This document shows positions 1 to 5,767 of a stretch of 10,000 nucleotides of DNA, one piece after another. The notes beneath the pieces were generated by a model. The model saw only the letters and a program-made list of their open reading frames with translations. It was not told the DNA's origin and ran no database searches. Position numbers and translations under genes: made by a program. This DNA comes from Desulfomonile sp. GTDB lineage: Bacteria > Desulfobacterota > Desulfomonilia > Desulfomonilales > Desulfomonilaceae. Where the stretch lies: contig JAIWNO010000223.1 of NCBI GenBank assembly GCA_020216785.1, forward strand, positions 1-10,000, read 5' to 3'. How positions within the stretch are numbered: the first letter of the stretch is position 1; the number at the start of each line of letters is the position of its first letter.

Positions 1-110
1 ACCGCCTGTCATCCCCACAAAATCCCCCCGCCCTTTCGTACTACTCTGCGCCCGAACGCTCTGCAAGCGAAAAGACTTTGACGGAACCGTGCGCTTGGCC
101 CCGACGCGGC

Positions 111-139
111 TTGACAGACCCTGCTCCAGCCGGTATGGT
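111..139 (+). promoter_or_regulatory. Sigma70-like promoter for the ferredoxin gene
   Basis: A perfect -35 box TTGACA (111-116) is followed by a 17-base spacer and a -10-like box TATGGT (134-139, 4 of 6 consensus bases). Transcription would begin near 146, giving a leader of about 75 bases before the ATG at 222. The box quality and ideal spacing make this one of the better promoters in the window. It is read from sequence only. Confidence 0.6.
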
Positions 140-150
140 GAAAAATCTAA

Positions 151-167
151 GAGGACTGCAAGTCCTC
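151..167 (+). promoter_or_regulatory. Perfect hairpin at the 5' end of the ferredoxin leader
   Basis: GAGGACT (151-157) and AGTCCTC (161-167) form a perfect 7-bp inverted repeat around the loop GCA. It lies a few bases after the predicted transcription start, so it would be a stem at the extreme 5' end of the mRNA, or an operator overlapping the start region. There is no U-run, so it is not an intrinsic terminator. The arm resembles a tRNA-Cys anticodon stem-loop, but no D- or T-arm is present. Function unknown; an mRNA-stabilising stem or a repressor site are the plausible options. Confidence 0.4.
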
Positions 168-221
168 CCCGCCCTATCCGGCTATCAGTACCATCGTAAT
201 AGAACCGAAGGAGATCCGTAC

Positions 222-650
222 ATGGCGTACCGTATCGTCCAGGAAGAGTGCAAAGGGTGCGACACCTGCGCGCGCGCCTGCCCCATGCGAGCATCCAGTG
301 GCGAAAAGAAACAACCCCATACGATCGACGCGAGCAAATGCATTGAATGCGGTGTCTGCGCACGTGCTTGTCCGTACGGCGCGATCCGCGATCCGAAGGG
401 AAACACTCCGGAGCGCATCAAGAGGAGCCTCTGGCCCAAGCCTTACGTGTGGACCGAGGACTGTGTGGGCTGTGAAGTGTGCGTGGCTTGCTGTCCATTC
501 TCCGCGCTCGGCATGGGCGAATTGAACAACGAAACTGTGGCCGCGCTCTACGACCCCAAGGCCTGTGTGGGTTGCGGCTTGTGTGAACAGGGCTGTCCCG
601 TGCACGCGATCGAGCTGGTGTGGCCGGCAGGGGTCAAGAAGAGCGCGTAG
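222..650 (+). CDS. Polyferredoxin-like protein with four 4Fe-4S motifs
   Basis: A 142-aa soluble iron-sulfur protein with four CxxCxxCxxxCP motifs: C10-C20, C40-C50, C81-C91 (with an extra Cys at 90) and C115-C125. They form two tandem bacterial-type 2[4Fe-4S] ferredoxin units, so four clusters are expected if all Cys are ligands. The linker between units (about 52-80) is basic and Trp/Pro-containing. There is no signal peptide or transmembrane segment, so it should be a cytoplasmic electron carrier or an electron-transfer subunit of an oxidoreductase. The start at 222 is chosen because AAGGAG lies at 208-213 with an 8-base gap; the frame stays open upstream to 78 but lacks such a site and any conserved sequence. 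No catalytic partner gene is adjacent, so the redox partner is unknown. The family call is firm; the specific role is not. Confidence 0.9.
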   Translation: MAYRIVQEECKGCDTCARACPMRASSGEKKQPHTIDASKCIECGVCARACPYGAIRDPKGNTPERIKRSLWPKPYVWTEDCVGCEVCVACCPFSALGMGELNNETVAALYDPKACVGCGLCEQGCPVHAIELVWPAGVKKSA

Positions 651-1082
651 CGCCGACCAGACCGTTTCAGAAATCCATGACAAAATGGGGTGGAGTTCCG
701 TCCGCGGCGTTAATCTGATTGAGTCGGCTTCGAGCAAGCAATCCGATCAATGGAGGGGCGGGTCTGAGACCCGCTCCTACAAAGCATATCACGTTGTTCA
801 ATTTCTCACATCGTCTCTGGCAAGGTGGCAAGCTACTTATGAAACGATCTACTAGTGAGAGGACGGCAGGCAGTCGACAACCTATATAACGGGCGGAGCG
901 ACGTCGCCGTTGACCGCGAACCACAGCGCTGAGCATCTTCGAAGCATCCGACTGAAATTGCCTTGTTATCCATGCGATTTCTCGGATCTTCCGGCGAGTG
1001 GAGCGCAAAGAGCTTGCGAATCGATTGGGCGCGTTCGCTTCCCGTCCTCGGTTACTAGCCTTGGAACGGACTCCACGCACTA
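651..1082. other. Non-coding stretch between ferredoxin and pncB
   Basis: About 430 bases lie between two convergently transcribed genes. Short open frames exist here, but none has a convincing ribosome binding site or recognisable protein sequence. The only clear structures are the palindrome at 754-778 and a short perfect palindrome GCGACGTCGC near 898-907. No intrinsic terminator with a U-run is visible for either flanking gene. Confidence 0.6.
754..778. repeat. REP-like palindrome in the intergenic region
   Basis: GCGGGTCT (758-765) and AGACCCGC (767-774) are perfect arms around a single base. The pairing extends outward through one G-T and three Watson-Crick pairs to 754 and 778, for 12 pairs in total. 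The GC-rich arms, the placement between the ends of two convergent genes and the flanking TCCTAC are typical of repetitive extragenic palindromes. Only one copy is in the window, so repetitiveness is inferred. It could form a stem in transcripts from either side and so protect or end them, but no U-run follows. Confidence 0.5.
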
Positions 1083-2678
1083 TCACCGCTTCCGGTTCCG
1101 CTCGTTCCGGTTGCGGTGGTTCTTGTCGCGATGGTAGTCCAAGAGGGTTTTCTTGGTCTTGTAGAGGGTGTCGGACAATGACACTTTGTAGATGTGCGGA
1201 TTGGAAAAACGCTTGTACTCGGGTTCGAGGCTCGCGATCTCAGCCGCGGTCCTCTCCCTGATCCGGTCAATGGACGGCGGTTCGTACACTTGGCGGCCGT
1301 TAAGAAAGATGGGGACCATCAGTTCAGCGGCTTCGTACGGCTGCCGGTAGGTCTTTTTCATGTAGTCGTACATGGGATGGTGGGCCCGGACCGGCTCGCC
1401 CGACGGCACCGGCTCGTCCACCTGGGCCAGCAGGTCGCCGATCATGCGGCCGTTGCCATTGCGGAAGCGTATGATCTTTTTTACTCCGGGATTGGTAACC
1501 TTGGCCGGATTGTCCGAAATTTTGATCCTGGGCAGCAGGTTTCCGTCACCCTTGTCCACGGCCATGAGCTTATACACCACACCAAGCGCCGGGGTCTGGT
1601 ACGACGTAATCAGCCGCGTGCCGACGCACCAAATATCGATAGGCGCTCCCTGCTCCCGGAGGCTCTCGATAATCCACTCGTCGAGATCGCTGCTCGCCAG
1701 GATCTTCACGTCGGTGAAGCCCGCTTCGTTAAGCATGTGTCGGGCCATCTTCGATCCGTATGCAAGGTCACCGCTGTCAATGCGGATGCCGAAGAGCTGC
1801 TTTCCCGTCTTTTTCATCTCCTGGGCGACTTTGATGGCCTGACGCACACCTTCTATGGTGTCGTAGGTGTCCACCAACAATACACAATTTCCAGGAAATA
1901 TACCGGCGAAACTCCGGAACGCCTCGGTTTCGTCATCGAAACTCTCTACCCAACTGTGAGCGTGCGTTCCGCGAACCGGTATGCCGAAGAGCTTTCCCGC
2001 ACGCACATTAGAGGTGCCGACGCACCCGCCGATATAGGCGGCCCGCGCTCCATAGAGCGCAGCCGCTACGCCGTGGGCGCGTCGAGTCCCGAAGTCGATC
2101 ACCGGTGCGCCCCGGGTGGCACAACAGAGCCGCGCGGCCTTGGTCGCTATGAGGGTCTGATGGCCCACAAGTGCCAGCAGCGTTGTCTCGAGGATTTGAG
2201 CCTCGTCGATCGGGCCGGTCACCCGTATAAGCGGCTCGTTAGGAAACACCACGGATCCTTCGGGGACCGCCCAGATGTCCCCTGTAAACCTGATTCCCTC
2301 GGCAAGCCTGTCGAGCGCTTCAGGCGAAAAGATCCCCAGCGTTGACAAGTATTCGATGTCCTCTGGAAAAAAACCGAGACGGTTCACATATTCGATGACG
2401 CCGGCCAGACCCGCGAATACGCAGAATGCGCCCGCATCCGGATTGGAGCGATAATAGAGGTCGAAACACGCCCGCTGCCGCGTTTTGCCGAGCACGCGGT
2501 ATCCGGCGACCATGGTCAGCTCATACAGATCGGTGTCGAGAGTAAAGTTGCCGCACTTCAAGCCTTCCAGACAAAGATCTCCGTCCAGCGTCCCTATAGT
2601 TGTGCCTGTGTCTCGATCCACCACTTCTACCGACTCAAGGGTCGCACCGGTGGCGGGATCGCGCAGGAAAGTTTTCAT
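1083..2678 (-). CDS. pncB: Nicotinate phosphoribosyltransferase
   Basis: A 531-aa cytoplasmic enzyme converting nicotinate, PRPP and ATP to nicotinate mononucleotide, the first step of NAD salvage from nicotinic acid. Family landmarks: TDLYELTM (49-56), the RACFDLYYR strand (69-77), FGTRRAHG (196-203), GTHAHSW (237-243, the segment carrying the active-site His in this family), VDTYDT (269-274), IRIDSGDLA (298-306), LASSDLDE (327-334) and GTRLITSY...PALGVVYKL (353-371). About 40 residues precede the usual N-terminal DLYELTM strand. The C-terminus ends in an Asn/Arg-rich tail (518-531) encoded by an imperfect repeat. The ATG at 2678 is chosen because it overlaps the mtnA stop by one base (TAATG), suggesting translational coupling, with AAGGA at 2688-2692 inside the mtnA end. 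An upstream in-frame ATG at 2753 would lie deep in mtnA and is unlikely. Nicotinamide-using relatives (NadV) are less likely given these motifs. Confidence 0.93.
   Translation of the reverse strand: MKTFLRDPATGATLESVEVVDRDTGTTIGTLDGDLCLEGLKCGNFTLDTDLYELTMVAGYRVLGKTRQRACFDLYYRSNPDAGAFCVFAGLAGVIEYVNRLGFFPEDIEYLSTLGIFSPEALDRLAEGIRFTGDIWAVPEGSVVFPNEPLIRVTGPIDEAQILETTLLALVGHQTLIATKAARLCCATRGAPVIDFGTRRAHGVAAALYGARAAYIGGCVGTSNVRAGKLFGIPVRGTHAHSWVESFDDETEAFRSFAGIFPGNCVLLVDTYDTIEGVRQAIKVAQEMKKTGKQLFGIRIDSGDLAYGSKMARHMLNEAGFTDVKILASSDLDEWIIESLREQGAPIDIWCVGTRLITSYQTPALGVVYKLMAVDKGDGNLLPRIKISDNPAKVTNPGVKKIIRFRNGNGRMIGDLLAQVDEPVPSGEPVRAHHPMYDYMKKTYRQPYEAAELMVPIFLNGRQVYEPPSIDRIRERTAAEIASLEPEYKRFSNPHIYKVSLSDTLYKTKKTLLDYHRDKNHRNRNERNRKR
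1084..1118. repeat. Imperfect repeat and inverted repeat at the pncB 3' end
   Basis: TTCCGGTT occurs twice (1090-1097 and 1105-1112), 15 bases or five codons apart. The pair is enclosed by CACCGC (1084-1089) and GCGGTG (1113-1118). In the gene this encodes the Asn/Arg-rich PncB tail and includes the stop codon. The transcript could fold into a stem with a TT/TT internal mismatch. It may be a small duplication in the tail or a 3'-end stem; there is no U-run after it. Confidence 0.4.
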
Positions 2679-3742
2679 TAGATCTTTTCCTTCTCTTTCA
2701 TGAGGAAGCACTTCCGGAAAGCTTCTCGATATGGGGCCGTTGCCACGCCGCATTCGGTGATGATCCCATTGATTAGGTGGTACGGAGTAACGTCGAATGC
2801 AATATTGCGCGCGGCCGCACCCTCGGGAGCTATGGGAACACCGGCGATATGAGTGACTTCGCTGGGGTCCCGCTCCTCAATGGGGATCTCGGAGCCGTCG
2901 CAAAGCTCCATATCTACAGTTGAGAGCGGCGCGGCGACGTAGAACGGGACCCCGTGATGTCGCGCCAACACCGCGACCGTATGCGTCCCGATCTTGTTGG
3001 CCGTATCTCCGTTGGACGCAATCCGGTCAGCGCCGACAATCACCCGTTGAATCTCACCTCTCTGCATGAGCGCTCCCGCTGTGTTGTCCGGGATGATTGT
3101 CACCGGCACGCCGAGTTTCATCAGCTCCCAGGACGTGAGCCGGGCCCCTTGGTTCAGGGGTCGGGTCTCGTCGGCATAGACCTTGATCTTCTTGCCCTGC
3201 TCGAACGCGGCACGAATGACTCCGAGGGCCGTGCCGAAGCCTGCCGTGGCCAGTCCCCCCGCGTTGCAGTGGGTGAGCACAGTATCCCCTTCCTCGATGA
3301 GGTCTCGACCTGCCTCGCCGATTCGGTGGCAAAGGAGTCGGTCCTCGCGCTCCATGAGAATTGCTTCCTCGATAAGGCGAGACTTGACCTCCTCTACACC
3401 GAGGCTCGCGGACCCGGCAAGCACGCGTTTCATCCTCTTGAGCGCCCAGAACAGGTTTACTGCCGTGGGCCGGGTCGCGGCAATCGCGGCGCACACGGCG
3501 TCGAATCGCTTTCCGAAAGCCTTCCGGTCGTCGCCGGGGAAGTCCTGGACGCCAAGGGCCACTCCCATGGCGGCAGCGATTCCGATTGCCGGAGCGCCAC
3601 GGACCGCCAACCTTCGGATCGCGTCACAAAGATCCTCGAGAGTCCTGATTTCGAGGTAAACCTCCTGCGCGGGCAAGAGAGTCTGGTCCAGAAGCCGTAT
3701 ATAATTATCTTTCCATTGGATGGTTCGAAAGGGGTCTTTCAC
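2678..3742 (-). CDS. mtnA: S-methyl-5-thioribose-1-phosphate isomerase
   Basis: A 354-aa cytoplasmic enzyme isomerising methylthioribose-1-phosphate to methylthioribulose-1-phosphate in methionine salvage; it belongs to the eIF2B-alpha/beta/delta-like isomerase family. Visible motifs are FRTIQW and LLDQTLLP near the N-terminus, RGAPAIG (49-55), the catalytic Cys in THCNAGGLATAGFGTALG (C159), DETRPLNQGARLTSWEL (191-207) and the catalytic Asp in VGADRIASNGD (D239). These two residues match the Cys/Asp pair known for this family. The length is normal. I choose a GTG start at 3742 because GGAAGGA (3749-3755) sits six bases upstream and protein similarity begins there. The ATG at 3862 would add 40 unrelated residues and begins upstream of the mtnA promoter. 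The gene is first in an operon with pncB. Ribose-1,5-bisphosphate isomerase is a related alternative, but the motif wording favours MtnA. Confidence 0.93.
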   Translation of the reverse strand: MKDPFRTIQWKDNYIRLLDQTLLPAQEVYLEIRTLEDLCDAIRRLAVRGAPAIGIAAAMGVALGVQDFPGDDRKAFGKRFDAVCAAIAATRPTAVNLFWALKRMKRVLAGSASLGVEEVKSRLIEEAILMEREDRLLCHRIGEAGRDLIEEGDTVLTHCNAGGLATAGFGTALGVIRAAFEQGKKIKVYADETRPLNQGARLTSWELMKLGVPVTIIPDNTAGALMQRGEIQRVIVGADRIASNGDTANKIGTHTVAVLARHHGVPFYVAAPLSTVDMELCDGSEIPIEERDPSEVTHIAGVPIAPEGAAARNIAFDVTPYHLINGIITECGVATAPYREAFRKCFLMKEKEKI

Positions 3743-3748
3743 GGCATT

Positions 3749-3755
3749 TCCTTCC
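3749..3755 (-). promoter_or_regulatory. Ribosome binding site deciding the mtnA GTG start
   Basis: On the minus strand GGAAGGA is followed after six bases by GTG (3742-3740). An ATG (3748-3746) lies between them but is out of frame and would meet a stop almost at once. This supports the GTG as the mtnA start. Confidence 0.7.
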
Positions 3756-3802
3756 GTAGGGGCGGAGCTGTGCGGCGAAGGCGGCAATGGGCTTAATCTT
3801 TT

Positions 3803-3831
3803 TATATAACGAGCTCCGCCGAAAGAGTCAA
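3803..3831 (-). promoter_or_regulatory. Sigma70-like promoter for mtnA-pncB
   Basis: Read on the minus strand, TTGACT (3831-3826) and TATATA (3808-3803) are separated by exactly 17 bases. Predicted transcription starts near 3796, giving a leader of about 54 bases to the mtnA GTG. No operator or riboswitch-like structure stands out in that leader. The promoter's position argues against the upstream ATG at 3862 as the mtnA start. Confidence 0.6.
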
Positions 3832-3862
3832 CGCATGGCGCTGTCGATCCATCACTATTCAT

Positions 3863-3955
3863 GTAATATTGTATTGTTATATTGAAAAGATATGATACTT
3901 TCTTTAAAATTTTCTTGCAAAAATTACCTATTTATACTATATAACAAGAAAAAAC
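3863..3955. other. AT-rich divergent promoter region
   Basis: This stretch is dominated by A and T, with runs such as AAAATTTT and several TATA-like words, in sharp contrast to the GC-rich genes on both sides. It separates mtnA (minus) from the small exported protein gene (plus). It could act as an UP element, as a binding site for nucleoid proteins, or as a remnant of inserted DNA; the sequence alone does not decide between these. Confidence 0.5.
3915..3943 (+). promoter_or_regulatory. Sigma70-like promoter for the small exported protein
   Basis: TTGCAA (3915-3920), a 17-base spacer and TATATA (3938-3943) lie just before the gene, within an A/T-rich run that could serve as an UP element. 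A shifted -10 TATAAC (3940-3945) is also possible with a 19-base spacer. Because the region is so AT-rich, such matches arise more easily by chance. Confidence 0.45.
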
Positions 3956-3970
3956 TTGCGAGGATGCGCC

Positions 3971-4318
3971 ATGAGCCTCAAAACTCCACTCATCGCCTTG
4001 ACCGTCTTCTCCCTGCTCCTCATCTCCGCCGCAGGACCGGCTATCGGCGGCAGGACCGTGTACCTGGGGGTCTGCCAGGAGTTGGTCAGCCAGGCGCGCG
4101 CGTACGAGGCCCGGGCCAATTACCATAGCCAGATTGCCAAGAGCCTTACGGCGCTCATCGAAAGTCAGGCCAGACTGCCGAAGAATGCAGGGACCATCCA
4201 AACGATGGACAACCTATTCAACCAGTACGATGAAAATCGCGAGCTGGAGCGCAAGTTCAGAGAACTTTTCCGCAAAGCCTCGTCCGATGCGGACCAGTGC
4301 ATGAAGAACGCTGAATAG
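3971..4318 (+). CDS. Small exported protein of unknown function
   Basis: A 115-aa protein I do not recognise. Residues 1-27 look like a Sec signal peptide: a short N-region with one Lys, a hydrophobic core LIALTVFSLLLISAA, and a likely cleavage near AIG-G (about 26). The mature part is about 89 residues, mostly polar and probably helical, with two Cys (C35 and C110) near its two ends. In the periplasm these could form a disulfide closing a helical hairpin. The ATG at 3971 is supported by GAGGA at 3960-3964; a TTG at 3956 is in frame but has no such site. It has its own promoter and stands alone, with a MITE-like repeat starting 14 bases after the stop. There is no lipobox, so a soluble periplasmic protein is most likely. 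No function can be assigned. Confidence 0.75.
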   Translation: MSLKTPLIALTVFSLLLISAAGPAIGGRTVYLGVCQELVSQARAYEARANYHSQIAKSLTALIESQARLPKNAGTIQTMDNLFNQYDENRELERKFRELFRKASSDADQCMKNAE

Positions 4319-4331
4319 ATCACGGAACCTA

Positions 4332-4491
4332 TATAGCAGTTGCCAAAAATAATTTCCGGTTGATTTCTCCAGGGTGTCGGGAGGACCTGTTCACTTCGAG
4401 CGACGCAAGGCTGTCGAATCTTCGTTCACGGGACCTCCCGGCACCCACCAAAAAACGTGCAATTCGGTCAGAACTTTTGGCAACTACTATA
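4332..4491. mobile_element. MITE-like element, copy 1
   Basis: The ends TATAGCAGTTGCCAAAA (4332-4348) and TTTTGGCAACTACTATA (4475-4491) are inverted repeats matching at 16 of 17 bases. Inside, GGTGTCGGGAGGACC (4373-4387) is the near reverse complement of GGACCTCCCGGCACC near 4431-4445, giving a second nested palindrome. A second copy lies at 5586-5742. No transposase gene is encoded; the short open frames across it are not protein-like. TA at both ends would fit a TA target duplication as made by IS630/Tc1-type transposases, but the parent element is inferred. It sits between the stop of the small exported protein and prmA and could also act as a structured transcript end. Confidence 0.7.
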
Positions 4492-4517
4492 AGGGCCGGC
4501 ACCCCCTGCCATTGTGT

Positions 4518-4560
4518 CGCACCGGGCGGCTTTTCGCCATAGCGCCGACCTCCCGGTGCG
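4518..4560 (+). promoter_or_regulatory. Strong stem-loop in front of prmA
   Basis: CGCACCGGG (4518-4526) and CCCGGTGCG (4552-4560) pair perfectly. Inside, CGGC (4527-4530) can pair with GCCG (4544-4547), continuing the stem past a small bulge. The structure ends 27 bases before the prmA ATG. No U-run follows, so simple termination is unlikely; a leader structure affecting prmA translation, or an isolated extragenic palindrome, are both possible. It does not match a riboswitch I recognise. Confidence 0.45.
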
Positions 4561-4587
4561 CTCGCGTTCTCATCCCGGGCCGTTCCG

Positions 4588-5481
4588 ATGAATTATGATT
4601 GGATGACCCTCGAAATAACGCTGCCGGAAGAACTGGCCGACCCGGTAGCGAATTTTTGCCACGAACATGAGGCACGCGGTGTAGCTTTTCTTGATGTCGA
4701 TCCCGGAAGTGTCAGAGTTGTAGCCTACTTCACTCACGAGCAAGCTTCGGCCGCGTGGGAAGGATTGAAGAGATATCTTATCGAATTAGCTGAGCTTTTT
4801 GGTCTCGACACTGTGCCTGCCGTCGCTGCGGCCCCTTTGAAGCACGAGAACTGGGCGGTTTTGTGGAAGAACGGCTTTACGGCGTTCAACATCGGCAACC
4901 GACTCACCGTCACGCCTCCGTGGATCGAGCCGGAACGCTCCGACAGGGCAGTTATTGTGATAGAGCCTGCTGAGGCCTTCGGTACCGGCACGCACGAAAC
5001 CACCCGGAACTGTCTGGTTCTCCTGGAAGCCGCGCTGGATAAGCTCCGAGCAACTTCAGAGCCGGTCTCAGTGCTCGACGTTGGGTGTGGTTCCGGAATC
5101 CTGGCGCTTGCTGCGGCGAAATTAGGCGCGTCCAACGTGAAGGGGATCGACAACGACCCGGTGGCGGTTGAGGCAGCGCGAAAGAACGCCGCGCTCAATG
5201 GGCTCGAACGCACGGTGATCTTTGAATGCGCATCTGTTGAGGATATGTGCGGACAATGGGACGTGGTCGCCGCGAATCTCGACACCCGCACTCTCAATCG
5301 ATTCAGAGACATGCTGGCAGGGCTGTTCGGGCGCTTTTTCGTGGTTTCGGGGGTCCCGCTTGAGCAATGGGCTGACGTGAAGACCATGTTCCGGGAAAAA
5401 GGAATCAACGTGGAGCGAGAGATCGCGGGACCGGAGTGGGGCACCGGTTTGTTTGTGAGGGGGGTTGGCACTACAGCATAA
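4588..5481 (+). CDS. prmA: Ribosomal protein L11 methyltransferase
   Basis: A 297-aa cytoplasmic SAM-dependent methyltransferase, about the usual length for PrmA, which trimethylates amino groups of ribosomal protein L11. The N-terminal substrate-recognition domain (about 1-100) carries the typical WAVLWKNGF segment (89-97). The linker signature PAEAFGTGTHETT (127-139) is characteristic of PrmA. The Rossmann domain has motif I DVGCGSG (164-170), an acidic motif GIDND (186-190) and VVAANL (226-231) at the position of the family's Asn-containing catalytic loop. The start at 4588 is the first ATG after an in-frame gap, but no clear Shine-Dalgarno sequence precedes it; an ATG at 4603 is an alternative with no better site. 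The gene stands alone between two copies of a MITE-like repeat in direct orientation. Some members act on other substrates, but the motif set favours L11. Confidence 0.88.
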   Translation: MNYDWMTLEITLPEELADPVANFCHEHEARGVAFLDVDPGSVRVVAYFTHEQASAAWEGLKRYLIELAELFGLDTVPAVAAAPLKHENWAVLWKNGFTAFNIGNRLTVTPPWIEPERSDRAVIVIEPAEAFGTGTHETTRNCLVLLEAALDKLRATSEPVSVLDVGCGSGILALAAAKLGASNVKGIDNDPVAVEAARKNAALNGLERTVIFECASVEDMCGQWDVVAANLDTRTLNRFRDMLAGLFGRFFVVSGVPLEQWADVKTMFREKGINVEREIAGPEWGTGLFVRGVGTTA

Positions 5482-5585
5482 CCCATATCTGTTCACCGGC
5501 ATTTCTTGTGCTCCGGAGGAACACTTGATAGGGCCGGCTGATTTATCAACGGGAAAAGAAGCAACTCAAGCGACCGGAAGTCCTC

Positions 5586-5742
5586 TAACAGTTGCCCAAA
5601 ATAATTCCGATTGATTTCTCCAGGGTGTCGGGAGGACCCGTTCACTTCGAGCGACGTAAGGCCGTCGGAACTTCGTTCACAGGACCTCCCGACACCCACC
5701 AAAAGACCTGCGATTCGATCAGAACTTTTGGCAACTGCTATA
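5586..5742. mobile_element. MITE-like element, copy 2
   Basis: It has the same orientation as copy 1. From the shared TTGATTTC to the right end, 5611-5743 aligns without gaps to 4360-4492 with 12 differences in 133 bases (about 91% identity), mostly transitions. The right end TTTTGGCAACTGCTATA (5726-5742) pairs with a slightly degraded left end TAACAGTTGCCCAAAA (5586-5601). The internal palindrome GGTGTCGGGAGGACC / GGACCTCCCGACACC is better preserved here, with one mismatch. TA again borders both ends. It lies between the prmA stop and the converging lspA stop, ending 25 bases before the latter. Confidence 0.7.
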
Positions 5743-5767
5743 AAGGGGCGACTGACGGGCCCGACGG

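Noticed and set aside
135..205. A tRNA-Cys-like gene around the GAGGACTGCAAGTCCTC stem-loop (anticodon GCA).
   Set aside because: The anticodon-like arm is convincing alone, but there is no GGTTCGA-type T-arm, no D-arm and no pairing acceptor stem at the right distances.
78..221. N-terminal extension of the ferredoxin frame to 78.
   Set aside because: It would begin upstream of the promoter, lacks a ribosome site and shows no protein-like sequence; 222 has AAGGAG in front.
1194..2345. A long open frame of 383 codons on the + strand.
   Set aside because: It is fully antisense to pncB, whose motifs are unmistakable; long mirror frames are common in GC-rich genes.
2954..3796. A + strand open frame of 280 codons.
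   Set aside because: It is antisense to mtnA and has no recognisable domain.
4360..4598. Short open frames across the repeats, similar between 4374-4598 and 5592-5798.
   Set aside because: The similarity comes from the two copies of the non-coding element; the frames diverge outside it and have no ribosome sites.
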